IMG/VR virus record: IMGVR_UViG_3300046810_000573
Location: 1-49,667 of that record
Length of the DNA: 49,667 nucleotides
Direction: 5' to 3' (one strand)
DNA from: a virus
Shown here: piece after piece, positions 6,884 through 12,793 of the stretch
Layout: every line of letters begins with the position of its first letter
Position numbering within the stretch: the first letter of the stretch is position 1
Program-made: the position numbers and the translations under genes
Notes under the pieces: model-generated
Told to the model about the DNA's origin: nothing
Databases searched by the model: none
Seen by the model: the letters and a program-made list of their open reading frames with translations, nothing else

Positions 6884-7195
6884 TTACTCCTGACGAACCG
6901 ACCAGCCTGCACCATGGTGGCGGCTTTCGTAGTCGGTGAAGGCATCGCGCTGAATGAGTGGTGCGGTCACGATGATTTGCGGCAGCTTCGGATAGAACGC
7001 CGCTTCTTCAGCAAACTTTCGTGTCCATCGCTTCACGGTCCGTTCTGCCATCGATACGTGGCGGGGGTGAGATTTGCCATCCTTGGCAGCCTGCCATGCC
7101 GCACAACAGTCAGCGGCTATCCTTTCCAACATATGCTCCCTGTCAGATTTAGGGCGCACCAATCTGGCCTCAACATGAGGGTTACTGTTTGGCAT
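6884..7195 (-). CDS. Hypothetical early protein
   Basis: A 103-residue basic protein (MPNSNPHVEARLVRPKSDRE...). AGGAA precedes the ATG. It has two Cys next to each other (ADCCAAW) and a central basic helix. No family is recognised. It lies directly downstream of the Rad52-like gene and two bases before the next gene. Confidence 0.6.
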   Translation of the reverse strand: MPNSNPHVEARLVRPKSDREHMLERIAADCCAAWQAAKDGKSHPRHVSMAERTVKRWTRKFAEEAAFYPKLPQIIVTAPLIQRDAFTDYESRHHGAGWSVRQE

Positions 7196-7215
7196 GGTGG
7201 TTTCCTGCGAGTGGG

Positions 7216-7920
7216 TTAGGCGGCTTGCTTCAATTCAGCCAGGCGAATGCCGGTGATGTCTTTGCATTTCTCCTGGTGTTCTTCGTGGCCGGCCAAATCT
7301 TTCCATGCTTTGGCGTATGCGCTGCGAAGTTTGGCGGTGTCGTTTTCACTTCCAGCATATTCAGTGAAGTCTTTAAGCAGCTTGTCAGCGTCAACCGGTA
7401 TAGGTGCCGAAGGCTCTGGCTGTACTTGAGCGCTCTGTTTTTGGGATGGCAATGCCCATGAAGGAAGTGTTGGTGGTGCCCACCAGAATATCTTTCCGTC
7501 TTTGGTCTTGGCACGGTTCCATGCGTTGTTCTTTTCAGTGGATGTCTGAGCAAATCCCTCTTCCAGATTGTAGAGATAGCGGCCAATTCCCCACTGAACG
7601 GCGGCGCGTTTCATTGCTCCGGACATTCCGCCTTTAACTGCCTCAACCTGCGTGTTTTCGGCGGCATCCCACTTTGTGATCCACTCGCCATCAAACTTTA
7701 TCGAGATGCCACACATGACCCCGCCGCATGGTGCGGGTTGATACTCATTGCGCCAGAATCCTTTGCCGCAAACTTCGTCCAGCCGGTTCATGATCGCCCG
7801 ATTAGTAACGTACGCCAGAACCATTGCATAAACCTTGCCCTGGCCAGTCGTCCCTGACTGCTGCACGCGCCACTCAATATCACCTGAGTCAAACGGCTCA
7901 TCTAGCCTTGAAAGTTCCAT
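7216..7920 (-). CDS. Rad52-family single-strand annealing protein
   Basis: A phage recombinase that would anneal complementary single strands, the functional analogue of lambda Beta or P22 Erf. The Rad52/Rad22 core is recognisable in residues 10-125: QQSGTTGQGKVYAMVLAYVTNR, FWRNEYQPAP, WITKWDAAENTQVEAVKGGMSGAMKRAAVQWGIGRYLYNLEEG. The ending GIGRYLY is characteristic. A Pro/Gln-rich linker (residues 150-175) leads to a helical C-terminus, perhaps for contact with SSB or a nuclease. Its start overlaps the upstream 55-residue gene by 19 bases. No exonuclease partner is recognised nearby. Confidence 0.92.
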   Translation of the reverse strand: MELSRLDEPFDSGDIEWRVQQSGTTGQGKVYAMVLAYVTNRAIMNRLDEVCGKGFWRNEYQPAPCGGVMCGISIKFDGEWITKWDAAENTQVEAVKGGMSGAMKRAAVQWGIGRYLYNLEEGFAQTSTEKNNAWNRAKTKDGKIFWWAPPTLPSWALPSQKQSAQVQPEPSAPIPVDADKLLKDFTEYAGSENDTAKLRSAYAKAWKDLAGHEEHQEKCKDITGIRLAELKQAA

Positions 7921-8069
7921 GAGGCACCTCCCATCATCATTTCCTGCTGCTCCGTGAAGTGATCGGCATTCGCTTCCTGCTGTGCCAGTTCATTTGTCAT
8001 CTGCTCAGGCAGAATGGCTTTCATCATGCTGATGAAGCACTCGTCCGCTTCAATATCTGCAAGTGTCAT
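7902..8069 (-). CDS. Small acidic protein upstream of the Rad52-like gene
   Basis: A 55-residue acidic, Met- and Gln-rich peptide (MTLADIEADECFISMMKAIL...). The ATG overlaps the stop of the upstream gene (ATGA), AGGAG precedes it, and its 3' end overlaps the Rad52-like gene by 19 bases. Position suggests co-expression with the recombination gene. No family recognised. Confidence 0.6.
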   Translation of the reverse strand: MTLADIEADECFISMMKAILPEQMTNELAQQEANADHFTEQQEMMMGGASWNFQG

Positions 8070-8257
8070 GCTGCTCTCTCCTGAACGTTGTAACCGCGGG
8101 CGTTGAGGTATTCGAAGATTTCCCGCTCATCAATCTGACCAAGCAATTCCTTTGCGTTGATGTCATCAAGCATCACTTCCTCGGCTGTAATGGTGACTTC
8201 CCCGGGCCGCACTCCGCACTTTGTCGTGAAGAACGCGCACTGAAATTTGATGTTCAT
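8066..8257 (-). CDS. Small hypothetical early protein
   Basis: A 63-residue protein (MNIKFQCAFFTTKCGVRPGE...). Start and stop overlap the genes on each side in ATGA fashion, so it is part of a translationally coupled string of short genes. The C-terminal half is an acidic helix (DINAKELLGQIDEREIFEYL). Function unknown. Confidence 0.65.
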   Translation of the reverse strand: MNIKFQCAFFTTKCGVRPGEVTITAEEVMLDDINAKELLGQIDEREIFEYLNARGYNVQERAA

Positions 8258-8427
8258 GGCTTACCCTCCGATCGGAGGAACTCAACCAGTTTTTCCAGCA
8301 AGCTCTTACGTGGAGGGGGAGTGAAGCTGGCGCTGGTCAGGATGTGTTTTGGGTGAAACTGAATTGATTTAAACGCGTCGAAATTGGAGCCACCCACACG
8401 GGTAGCCCCAGCAGTTGCAAGTTGCAT
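8254..8427 (-). CDS. Small hypothetical early protein
   Basis: A 57-residue protein, MQLATAGATRVGGSNFDAFK..., with AAGGAAT before the ATG and a TGA that overlaps the next ATG. It ends in a helix (KSLLEKLVEFLRSEG) after a proline-rich FTPPPR turn. No family is named. The position between the coiled-coil gene and the recombination gene is where kil/host-inhibitor genes occur in lambdoid phages, but nothing here proves that role. Confidence 0.6.
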   Translation of the reverse strand: MQLATAGATRVGGSNFDAFKSIQFHPKHILTSASFTPPPRKSLLEKLVEFLRSEGKP

Positions 8428-8448
8428 GGGTGATTCCTTAAATTTGAA

Positions 8449-9453
8449 TTAGTAGGTGATTCTGGTATGAGGGATGAGGTCGCCTTTGAGTGCTACCAGT
8501 GTCGCAATGGCATCTTCGCGAGTCAGTCCGGCATGGGCGATCAAGGCGTTTACTACAGCGGTGCCGATCGTCTTGCGATGCGCTTCGTTAGCTGCGCGGG
8601 CGGCTGCCTCATCGGCAATGCGTTTTTCTTCAGCCAGGCGAGTGGCTTCTTTCTGCTCGGCTTCTCGCTTGATGCGATCGGCTTCCTGCCGCGCCTTTAG
8701 TTGTTCTGCTTCGATAGCCTGCTGCTTTTCCCGCTCAGCCTTTTCCTTCGCCTCTTTAGCTTCACGCTCACCACGTTCCTGTGCTTCGATGCGCTTACGT
8801 TCTGCCTGCTCAGCTGCTGCCTTTAAATCGGCCTCACGCTTGGCTGCCGCATCACGTTCCTGCTGTGCTTCCTGCTCGGCCTCAATGCGTGCCTGCTCGA
8901 TAGCCTGCCGCTTGATCTCTTCTTCGCGGGCAACGCGCTGGCGTTCTGCTTCGGCTTTTGCTTCAGCTGCGTCCCGGTCGAATTTGTCATTAAGCAGAAG
9001 GGCGATTTCGTGATCTGATTCGATCTGCTTTTTCAGCGCTTCAGCGGCGGCCAGCTCTTCGGCAACAATGCGCTGGCGCTCTTCCTCAGCGGCCTTTTCA
9101 GCAGCAATCCTTTCCTGCTCAGCTTCCCACTCGGTTAGTGGCCGACGGACTTCATCCTTCAGCGCGTCCAGGCGCTCACGAACAATGCGACGCTGTTCAT
9201 CAATCTGCTTTGGAAGCTCCTTTAACTCAGCTACAACGTCTTTGCCTACGCCGTCGATGTAAGTTTTTGACCGGGCTACCTTGTTAGCCATGGAGCCAAT
9301 TGCTTTGCGGCTGGTAACAGTGCTGAGGTCAGGCACGAAAAGGCGAGCCTCTTTCTCAATGTGCTGAATGATTTCTTCAATGCGGGTCTTGTCCTTGAAA
9401 ACTGACAAAGCGTCCGCTTTTTCAATAACAACCAAATCCGTTGTTTCGCTCAT
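8449..9453 (-). CDS. Long coiled-coil early protein
   Basis: A 334-residue protein. The ATG at 9453 has AGGAG 6-7 bases upstream and starts MSETTDLVVIEKADAL. Residues 15-120 form a mixed domain (FKDKTRIEEIIQHIEKEA, KAIGSMANKVARSKTYIDGV) like phage proteins that precede recombination genes. Residues 120-290 are a nearly unbroken Glu/Lys/Ala/Gln coiled coil. The C-terminus (TAVVNALIAHAGLTREDAIATL) is globular. The charge-repeat codons keep a long antisense frame open. It sits in the recombination block; no catalytic motif is seen. Confidence 0.8.
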   Translation of the reverse strand: MSETTDLVVIEKADALSVFKDKTRIEEIIQHIEKEARLFVPDLSTVTSRKAIGSMANKVARSKTYIDGVGKDVVAELKELPKQIDEQRRIVRERLDALKDEVRRPLTEWEAEQERIAAEKAAEEERQRIVAEELAAAEALKKQIESDHEIALLLNDKFDRDAAEAKAEAERQRVAREEEIKRQAIEQARIEAEQEAQQERDAAAKREADLKAAAEQAERKRIEAQERGEREAKEAKEKAEREKQQAIEAEQLKARQEADRIKREAEQKEATRLAEEKRIADEAAARAANEAHRKTIGTAVVNALIAHAGLTREDAIATLVALKGDLIPHTRITY

Positions 9454-9471
9454 ATTCCTCTCCTGTGGGCA

Positions 9472-9494
9472 TAAAAAAGGCCTCCGGAGAGGCC
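9472..9494 (-). terminator. Intrinsic terminator, leftward
   Basis: Minus strand GGCCTC-TCCG-GAGGCC followed by TTTTTTA. It sits upstream of the coiled-coil gene, so its expression needs read-through, consistent with N-type antitermination. Confidence 0.85.
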
Positions 9495-9595
9495 AAGCTG
9501 AACAATAACGGCCAACGCCACCTTGTCTAAAGCGCGTTGGTTGATGACTGGGCGCCATCGTCAAGCGGTCACGTATAACCGCTTTGCGATGTCAC
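9495..9595 (-). other. Untranslated stretch with two inverted repeats
   Basis: Between the gene ending at 9596 and the terminator there is no convincing gene. It holds CCAACGC/GCGTTGG (9512-9518 and 9534-9540) and AAGCGGT/ACCGCTT (9563-9569 and 9578-9584), so the leader RNA would be structured. Confidence 0.5.
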
Positions 9596-9844
9596 TCAAG
9601 CGTATTCAGCAATAATTTCTCCTTCGCTATCGAAATATTTAATGCTGCAAGTTGGGTGGCAGTTATGCTTATGTTTTCCATATTTTTGTTGATTAGCGAA
9701 AACAACGTCTAGATTAGCGCTGCCATTCATTCCAACAATAGTCCCGAAATCGCCATATACCTCCACCATCATTCCAATCCTTGCGAAGTCAATACCGCGA
9801 CAGCGAACCATGTCGTTAATGAATTGACTCTCCTTCTTTGTCAT
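9596..9844 (-). CDS. Small hypothetical early protein
   Basis: An 82-residue protein starting MTKKESQFINDMVRCRGIDF. The sequence VYGDFGTIVGMNGSANLDVVF has a small SH3-like or KOW-like beta pattern, and the C-terminal HNCHPTCSIKYFDSEG has a His/Cys cluster. It overlaps the upstream gene by 29 bases. This type of gene is common in lambdoid early regions; no function is known to me. Confidence 0.65.
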   Translation of the reverse strand: MTKKESQFINDMVRCRGIDFARIGMMVEVYGDFGTIVGMNGSANLDVVFANQQKYGKHKHNCHPTCSIKYFDSEGEIIAEYA

Positions 9845-9995
9845 CCTTCCACCTCTCAAACTGGTCTTTGTTCATCTGCTGGCTGATTACCTTGCCTGCA
9901 AATACCCCTTTACCTTCTGTTAAATCAGCACGCCAATGACAGCCACAGGCCATCTGTGTGACGCGCCATTTACCGTGTTTGCGGTCGACTATCAT
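9816..9995 (-). CDS. Small hypothetical early protein
   Basis: A 59-residue basic protein, MIVDRKHGKWRVTQMACGCH..., found by reading the gap. GGAG lies 6-7 bases before the ATG and the gene overlaps the next one by 29 bases. The CGCHW element may bind a metal. It sits immediately after a minus-strand terminator. Role unknown. Confidence 0.6.
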   Translation of the reverse strand: MIVDRKHGKWRVTQMACGCHWRADLTEGKGVFAGKVISQQMNKDQFERWKDDKEGESIH

Positions 9996-10010
9996 GGTGT
10001 GCTCCGGGCA

Positions 10011-10036
10011 TAAAAAAGGCCGCCTGGTGGCAGCCT
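10011..10036 (-). terminator. Intrinsic terminator, leftward
   Basis: Minus strand AGGCTGCC-ACCA-GGCGGCCT (8-bp stem with one G-U pair) followed by TTTTT. A second leftward terminator in the PL operon, again implying antitermination. Confidence 0.82.
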
Positions 10037-10037
10037 G

Positions 10038-10277
10038 TTATTCGTTAAACGCTTCGATTATTTCATCGAGACATCGGTCAGTGTCGACGTCCATTCCGTC
10101 AGCACGTTGAAGAACCTCGCGCACCTCATCAACAGTCAAATTGAGTGCGGTAAGAAACTCCACGACCGCTGATGTCACAGCTCTGTATTCCCGCTCCTGC
10201 AAGCACCCTGCGAATGAACCAGATACTGCATCCTGCAGCTTTTGCTTAAGGTCTCCGGGGTAATCCGTGTTGATCAT
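10038..10277 (-). CDS. Small acidic hypothetical early protein
   Basis: A 79-residue acidic protein (MINTDYPGDLKQKLQDAVSG...). AGGAG precedes the ATG. It is mainly helical (EYRAVTSAVVEFLTALNLTVDEVREVLQ) with no recognised domain. It is followed by a terminator at 10011-10036. Confidence 0.65.
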   Translation of the reverse strand: MINTDYPGDLKQKLQDAVSGSFAGCLQEREYRAVTSAVVEFLTALNLTVDEVREVLQRADGMDVDTDRCLDEIIEAFNE

Positions 10278-10303
10278 CTCTCACTCCTGCGGCAGCGCCG
10301 CTG

Positions 10304-10531
10304 TTAATTTTCTTCGGAAACGCAATCATTCTTGGTGATAATTTCCACTCTTATCGGATGGGTGAAATAGGATGTTCCAACAATGAAGAGGCCTTTTTTA
10401 TTCACTCGTTCTTTATTACTCAAGATGAAGTGGCATGGAGTCTCTGCAACAATGTCCACCACAAGCCCGACGCCCCAGTAACCACCTCCAATATTGTTTG
10501 GGTTATCAGTCACGCGAGCTTGAATATTCAT
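10304..10531 (-). CDS. Small hypothetical early protein
   Basis: A 75-residue protein with GAGGTG before its ATG. It is rich in beta-forming residues (GGGYWGVGLVVDIVAE, KKGLFIVGTSYFTHPIRVEI) and has a polar end. It is the first gene after the N-like gene in the leftward operon. No family recognised. Confidence 0.62.
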   Translation of the reverse strand: MNIQARVTDNPNNIGGGYWGVGLVVDIVAETPCHFILSNKERVNKKGLFIVGTSYFTHPIRVEIITKNDCVSEEN

Positions 10532-10534
10532 CTT

Positions 10535-10771
10535 TCACCTCGCCGTAACTGAATCAGTTTTCTTGCGGAATCCCGCGCTATAAATCGCCACATCACCCAT
10601 GCAGATACTTCCTGCACTTGGCTCGGGCTTACTACGCACTCCAGGTGCTGTTACTGCTCTCAGAACCCGGTCAGTGCAACCAGTCACTGATGTATTGCGC
10701 TCAGCTGCACGTTTAGCCCTGCGGCGATTTCTGGCGTTATCAGAGGCCAGATAGGTCATTACTATTATCAT
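10535..10771 (-). CDS. N: N-like transcription antitermination protein
   Basis: A 78-residue basic protein. Its N-terminus carries an arginine-rich motif, DNARNRRRAKRAAERNT (residues 10-26), with the same spacing as the boxB-binding motifs of lambda and P22 N (A-x2-R-R-x2-R-R). GGAGGT lies just upstream of the ATG at 10771. It is the first gene downstream of PL, and both nutL (10914-10956) and nutR (12232-12275) are visible with a shared loop sequence. It would bind boxB RNA and, with host Nus factors, let polymerase pass the terminators listed here. The rest of the protein is not similar to lambda N, which is usual. Assignment rests on motif, position and nut sites. Confidence 0.82.
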   Translation of the reverse strand: MIIVMTYLASDNARNRRRAKRAAERNTSVTGCTDRVLRAVTAPGVRSKPEPSAGSICMGDVAIYSAGFRKKTDSVTAR

Positions 10772-10913
10772 ACTTACCTCCGGTAATTGGCTTAGGTACA
10801 GGCGCCGGGGCCTATCACATACCCGGATTTCAAGTCGCTTCTCAGATCGTCCCGATCCCTACTAGGCCTAAGCTCCACGACACGCCTGTCCAAAGCCAAC
10901 TTCACTTTGGTTC

Positions 10914-10929
10914 CCCGCATTTCGGCGGG
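10914..10929 (-). promoter_or_regulatory. nutL boxB hairpin
   Basis: On the minus strand CCCGC-CGAAAT-GCGGG, a 5-bp stem with a six-base loop, 15 bases after boxA and between PL and the N-like gene. The core CCGAAATG recurs in nutR. Confidence 0.82.
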
Positions 10930-10944
10930 AACAAACCCCATCAA

Positions 10945-10956
10945 TGTTAAAGAGCA
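10945..10956 (-). promoter_or_regulatory. nutL boxA
   Basis: Minus strand TGCTCTTTAACA, identical to the ribosomal-operon boxA core, about 35 bases after the expected PL start. It is the site for NusB/S10 loading in N-type antitermination. Confidence 0.85.
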
Positions 10957-10998
10957 TCGGCTTCCTGCCGGTCAGTGCGTCCTGCTGATGGGATAAGA

Positions 10999-11025
10999 CT
11001 AATACCTAGGTTGTATTGCTGTCAA
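10999..11025 (-). promoter_or_regulatory. Early leftward promoter PL
   Basis: Minus strand -35 TTGACA (11020-11025) and a -10-like TATTAG (10999-11004) with 15-bp spacing. It is flanked and overlapped by operator repeats. The -35 is perfect; the -10 and spacing are less certain. Confidence 0.65.
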
Positions 11026-11061
11026 CAACCAAGGTTGTAATAATTAAACCTTTGGTATTAA
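11001..11061. promoter_or_regulatory. Left operator region OL
   Basis: Two clear 14-base half-palindromic operators, AATACCTAGGTTGT (11001-11014) and ACAACCAAGGTTGT (11025-11038), with centres 24 bp apart. A weaker third copy around AAACCTTTGGTATT (11046-11059) has one extra central base. The same pattern occurs four times in OR, so these are the CI/Cro sites. The remainder of 11062-11121 shows nothing further except AT-rich DNA. Confidence 0.82.
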
Positions 11062-11121
11062 TTTATTGAGTTTAAAGGTGTTTATTTTTTGAGAAAAATT
11101 ACGAGGAGTGTTTTTCAGGCA

Positions 11122-11144
11122 TAAAAAAACCGCCTGGAGGCGGC
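11122..11144 (-). terminator. Terminator after cI
   Basis: Minus strand GCCGCC-TCCA-GGCGGT followed by TTTTTT, 20 bases after the cI stop. It would end the repressor transcript before PL. Confidence 0.85.
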
Positions 11145-11163
11145 TGGAGGTATGATGAGCGGG

Positions 11164-11883
11164 TTAGTAGGCCATTACTGACCAGTTAATCACCCGGCCT
11201 ATGATCTCGACTGAGCTGAGATCAGCTTCTTCATCAGGGAACTCATCTTTGTTATAGCTGCGAATGCTTACCCGGTTGCCGGGGAGGCGGTAGAGCAGTT
11301 TTAGTCGGCACAGGCCATCCTGGCATATGGCATAAATACCGCCATCAACAATCTTCTTGTTGCCTGTATCCACTGTTACGGTGGTTCTCTCGGGCATAAC
11401 TGGCGACATGCTGTCTCCATGCACCGGGAAACAAACGACATTCTCTTTCTGTGCGCCATACCGACGCAGTGTTGCTTTGGAGAACCGCAGCATATAGCTG
11501 TTGTGGTCACCACTGGATAAGCTGCCGTGCCCTGCTGCCAACTCAATATCCTTATAAAGTGGAATATAAACCTCATCATCAGGCAGGGCGGAAGAGTCAT
11601 CCCAGCCATCGACGGCTGCCCATTCATGATCAGGTGGAATCGTTGATTCCTGGCTATGAAGCCTACCACCCTCACGCATAGGTTCAACCCCCATCCCCAA
11701 CCATTCAGGACGGACGCTAAGGGCAGAGGCTATCTCCAGTAGCTTTTTAGTGCTCTGGCTCTTACCTGAGGTGATCTTCTGTATTGCTGCCTGTGACACG
11801 CCCGACTTCTCGGCAAGTGCTGCTTGGGTAAGCCCTGCCGCATCCATCGCGTGCTGTAAGCGTTGTGCGAATGTCATTTCCAT
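11164..11883 (-). CDS. cI: CI-type phage repressor with S24 self-cleavage domain
   Basis: Maintains lysogeny by binding OL/OR and is inactivated by RecA-stimulated self-cleavage. Residues 5-60 are an HTH_3 domain (LTQAALAEKSGVSQAAIQKI). The C-terminal half is a LexA/S24 peptidase: the cleavage site is Ala117-Gly118 in ELAAGHG, the catalytic Ser158 is in GDSMSP and Lys195 in LCRLKLL. The ATG at 11883 was chosen. It has no Shine-Dalgarno, and the expected PRM start falls on its A, so the mRNA is probably leaderless as for lambda cI. A TTG further upstream lies inside an operator and is rejected. Length 239 residues is normal. Confidence 0.95.
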   Translation of the reverse strand: MEMTFAQRLQHAMDAAGLTQAALAEKSGVSQAAIQKITSGKSQSTKKLLEIASALSVRPEWLGMGVEPMREGGRLHSQESTIPPDHEWAAVDGWDDSSALPDDEVYIPLYKDIELAAGHGSLSSGDHNSYMLRFSKATLRRYGAQKENVVCFPVHGDSMSPVMPERTTVTVDTGNKKIVDGGIYAICQDGLCRLKLLYRLPGNRVSIRSYNKDEFPDEEADLSSVEIIGRVINWSVMAY

Positions 11884-11889
11884 GGCGGA

Positions 11890-11918
11890 AAAATACAACC
11901 TCGGTTATTTCCAGTCAA
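11890..11918 (-). promoter_or_regulatory. Repressor maintenance promoter PRM
   Basis: Minus strand TTGACT (11913-11918), 17 bp, then TATTTT (11890-11895). Six bases later is the ATG of cI, so transcription should begin at or next to the start codon. Confidence 0.75.
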
Positions 11919-11985
11919 ATCACCTTGGTTGTTGCTTTAAAACAACTCAGGTATTATATTGGAAGGGTAAAACAACATAGGTGAT
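11895..11985. promoter_or_regulatory. Right operator region OR (four repeats)
   Basis: Four copies of the operator pattern: ACAACCTCGGTTAT (11895-11908), ATCACCTTGGTTGT (11919-11932), ACAACTCAGGTATT (11942-11955) and ACAACATAGGTGAT (11972-11985). The first covers the PRM -10, the second and third cover the PR -35 and -10, and the fourth lies just before cro. Centre spacings are 24, 23 and 30 bp. Confidence 0.8.
11929..11957 (+). promoter_or_regulatory. Early rightward promoter PR
   Basis: TTGTTG (11929-11934), 17 bp, TATTAT (11952-11957), divergent from PRM and covered by two operator copies. It drives cro, cII and the replication genes. Confidence 0.75.
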
Positions 11986-11989
11986 CAGG

Positions 11990-12217
11990 ATGAATACTGT
12001 AATTAAAACCGCAATCGGGATTGTGGGGACTCAAAAGAGTCTTGCCGAAGCATGCGGTGTCACCCAGGCCGCCGTACAGAAGTGGTTGCACGGAAAGGCA
12101 AAGGTGGCACCAGAGAACGTCAAGGCTTTAGTCGAAGCCACTGGCGGCGCGGTCAAGGGTTACGAAATCCGACCAGACCTACCAGACCTGTTCCCGCATC
12201 CCGGTAAAGCAGCATAA
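11990..12217 (+). CDS. cro: Cro-like repressor (YdaS/Cro-type HTH)
   Basis: A 75-residue helix-turn-helix protein first transcribed from PR and expected to bind the OR/OL repeats and turn off cI. The HTH is QKSLAEACGVTQAAVQKWLHG (residues 13-33), followed by a helix and a proline-rich tail. It is of the YdaS/Cro type. The ATG at 11990 follows AGGTG by about 6 bases; an in-frame GTG at 11981 is inside the fourth operator and is less likely. The divergent arrangement with cI, with the operators between, is the basis for the name. Confidence 0.88.
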   Translation: MNTVIKTAIGIVGTQKSLAEACGVTQAAVQKWLHGKAKVAPENVKALVEATGGAVKGYEIRPDLPDLFPHPGKAA

Positions 12218-12231
12218 GTAACTCGCTCCAC

Positions 12232-12243
12232 CGCTCTTTAAAA
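12232..12243 (+). promoter_or_regulatory. nutR boxA
   Basis: CGCTCTTTAAAA directly after cro, matching the lambda boxA CGCTCTTA-type sequence and the leftward boxA at 10945-10956. Confidence 0.82.
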
Positions 12244-12253
12244 CTCTGAAGCC

Positions 12254-12275
12254 GCTCCCACCGAAATGTCGGAGC
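12254..12275 (+). promoter_or_regulatory. nutR boxB hairpin
   Basis: GCTCCCAC-CGAAAT-GTCGGAGC: an eight-position stem with one C-C mismatch around the loop CGAAAT, the same loop as nutL. It lies 10 bases after boxA. Confidence 0.78.
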
Positions 12276-12298
12276 AAAACCCAAGTGACTTGCTCACC

Positions 12299-12312
12299 GC
12301 AAAGTCACGCAA
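12299..12312 (-). promoter_or_regulatory. CII binding site for PRE
   Basis: Minus strand TTGC-GTGACT-TTGC, the exact TTGC-N6-TTGC spacing bound by lambda CII, between cro and cII and pointing toward cI. The -10 expected 17 bp further is poor (CTTGGG), as is common for CII-dependent promoters. Confidence 0.72.
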
Positions 12313-12342
12313 AAACATAATCAACACGGAGAATTATCGGAT

Positions 12343-12615
12343 ATGGAACACGCAAACAACAGCAAGTTAATCAACCAGGTAGAAACAGAACTCCGCTCCA
12401 GACTAACCCATAAAGGCCAGCGCGCATTAGCGAGTGAGGCAGGGTGGCACGAATCGAAAGTAAGCCGCCTAAACCTTCGTGACATGGCGACTGTTTTCGT
12501 GCTGCTGGAAAAGGTGTGGGAGACAAGCCTGATCGCTGAGGTTGCCAGGCAGGCAGTTGAAGCTGTGATGGGAAAAGAAAAAGCCCCAAAGAGCGACGAA
12601 CTCTTTGAGGCCTGA
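12343..12615 (+). CDS. cII: CII transcriptional activator
   Basis: Activates lysogenic promoters by binding TTGC-N6-TTGC. The 90-residue length and layout match lambda CII: N-terminal helix (NSKLINQVETELRSRL), an HTH (RALASEAGWHESKVSRLN) and a C-terminal tetramer helix (SLIAEVARQAVEAVMG). It follows cro and nutR, as in lambda, and a matching site exists at 12299-12312. A second candidate site occurs near the lipoprotein gene at 36911. Confidence in the family is high. Confidence 0.92.
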   Translation: MEHANNSKLINQVETELRSRLTHKGQRALASEAGWHESKVSRLNLRDMATVFVLLEKVWETSLIAEVARQAVEAVMGKEKAPKSDELFEA

Positions 12616-12652
12616 TATCGAAATCTGAGCAATTTCAATGGAGTCATTATAT

Positions 12653-12793
12653 ATGAGAAAGCACGTAAATGACCAGGCACAAACACACAAATCAATTACC
12701 CGTGACCAGTACCTTAAGTCGCTTCATCCATCCATCGCGGCAAAGCTGAAGTGGATTCTGGATGAGCATAAACCAAAGGGGCAGGGTAAATGA
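12653..12793 (+). CDS. Small basic protein between cII and the replication gene
   Basis: A 46-residue basic peptide (MRKHVNDQAQTHKSITRDQY...). GGAG precedes the ATG by about 10 bases and the TGA overlaps the start of the O-like gene (ATGA). It is coupled to replication genes by position. No family is recognised. Confidence 0.6.
   Translation: MRKHVNDQAQTHKSITRDQYLKSLHPSIAAKLKWILDEHKPKGQGK

Noticed and set aside
8474-9013. Ser/Ala/Arg-rich plus-strand ORF
   Set aside because: Complement of the Glu/Lys/Ala coiled coil; the low-complexity composition keeps the frame open.
11046-11059. Third OL operator
   Set aside because: AAACCTTTGGTATT has three bases between the half-sites instead of two, so it is mentioned only as a weak copy.
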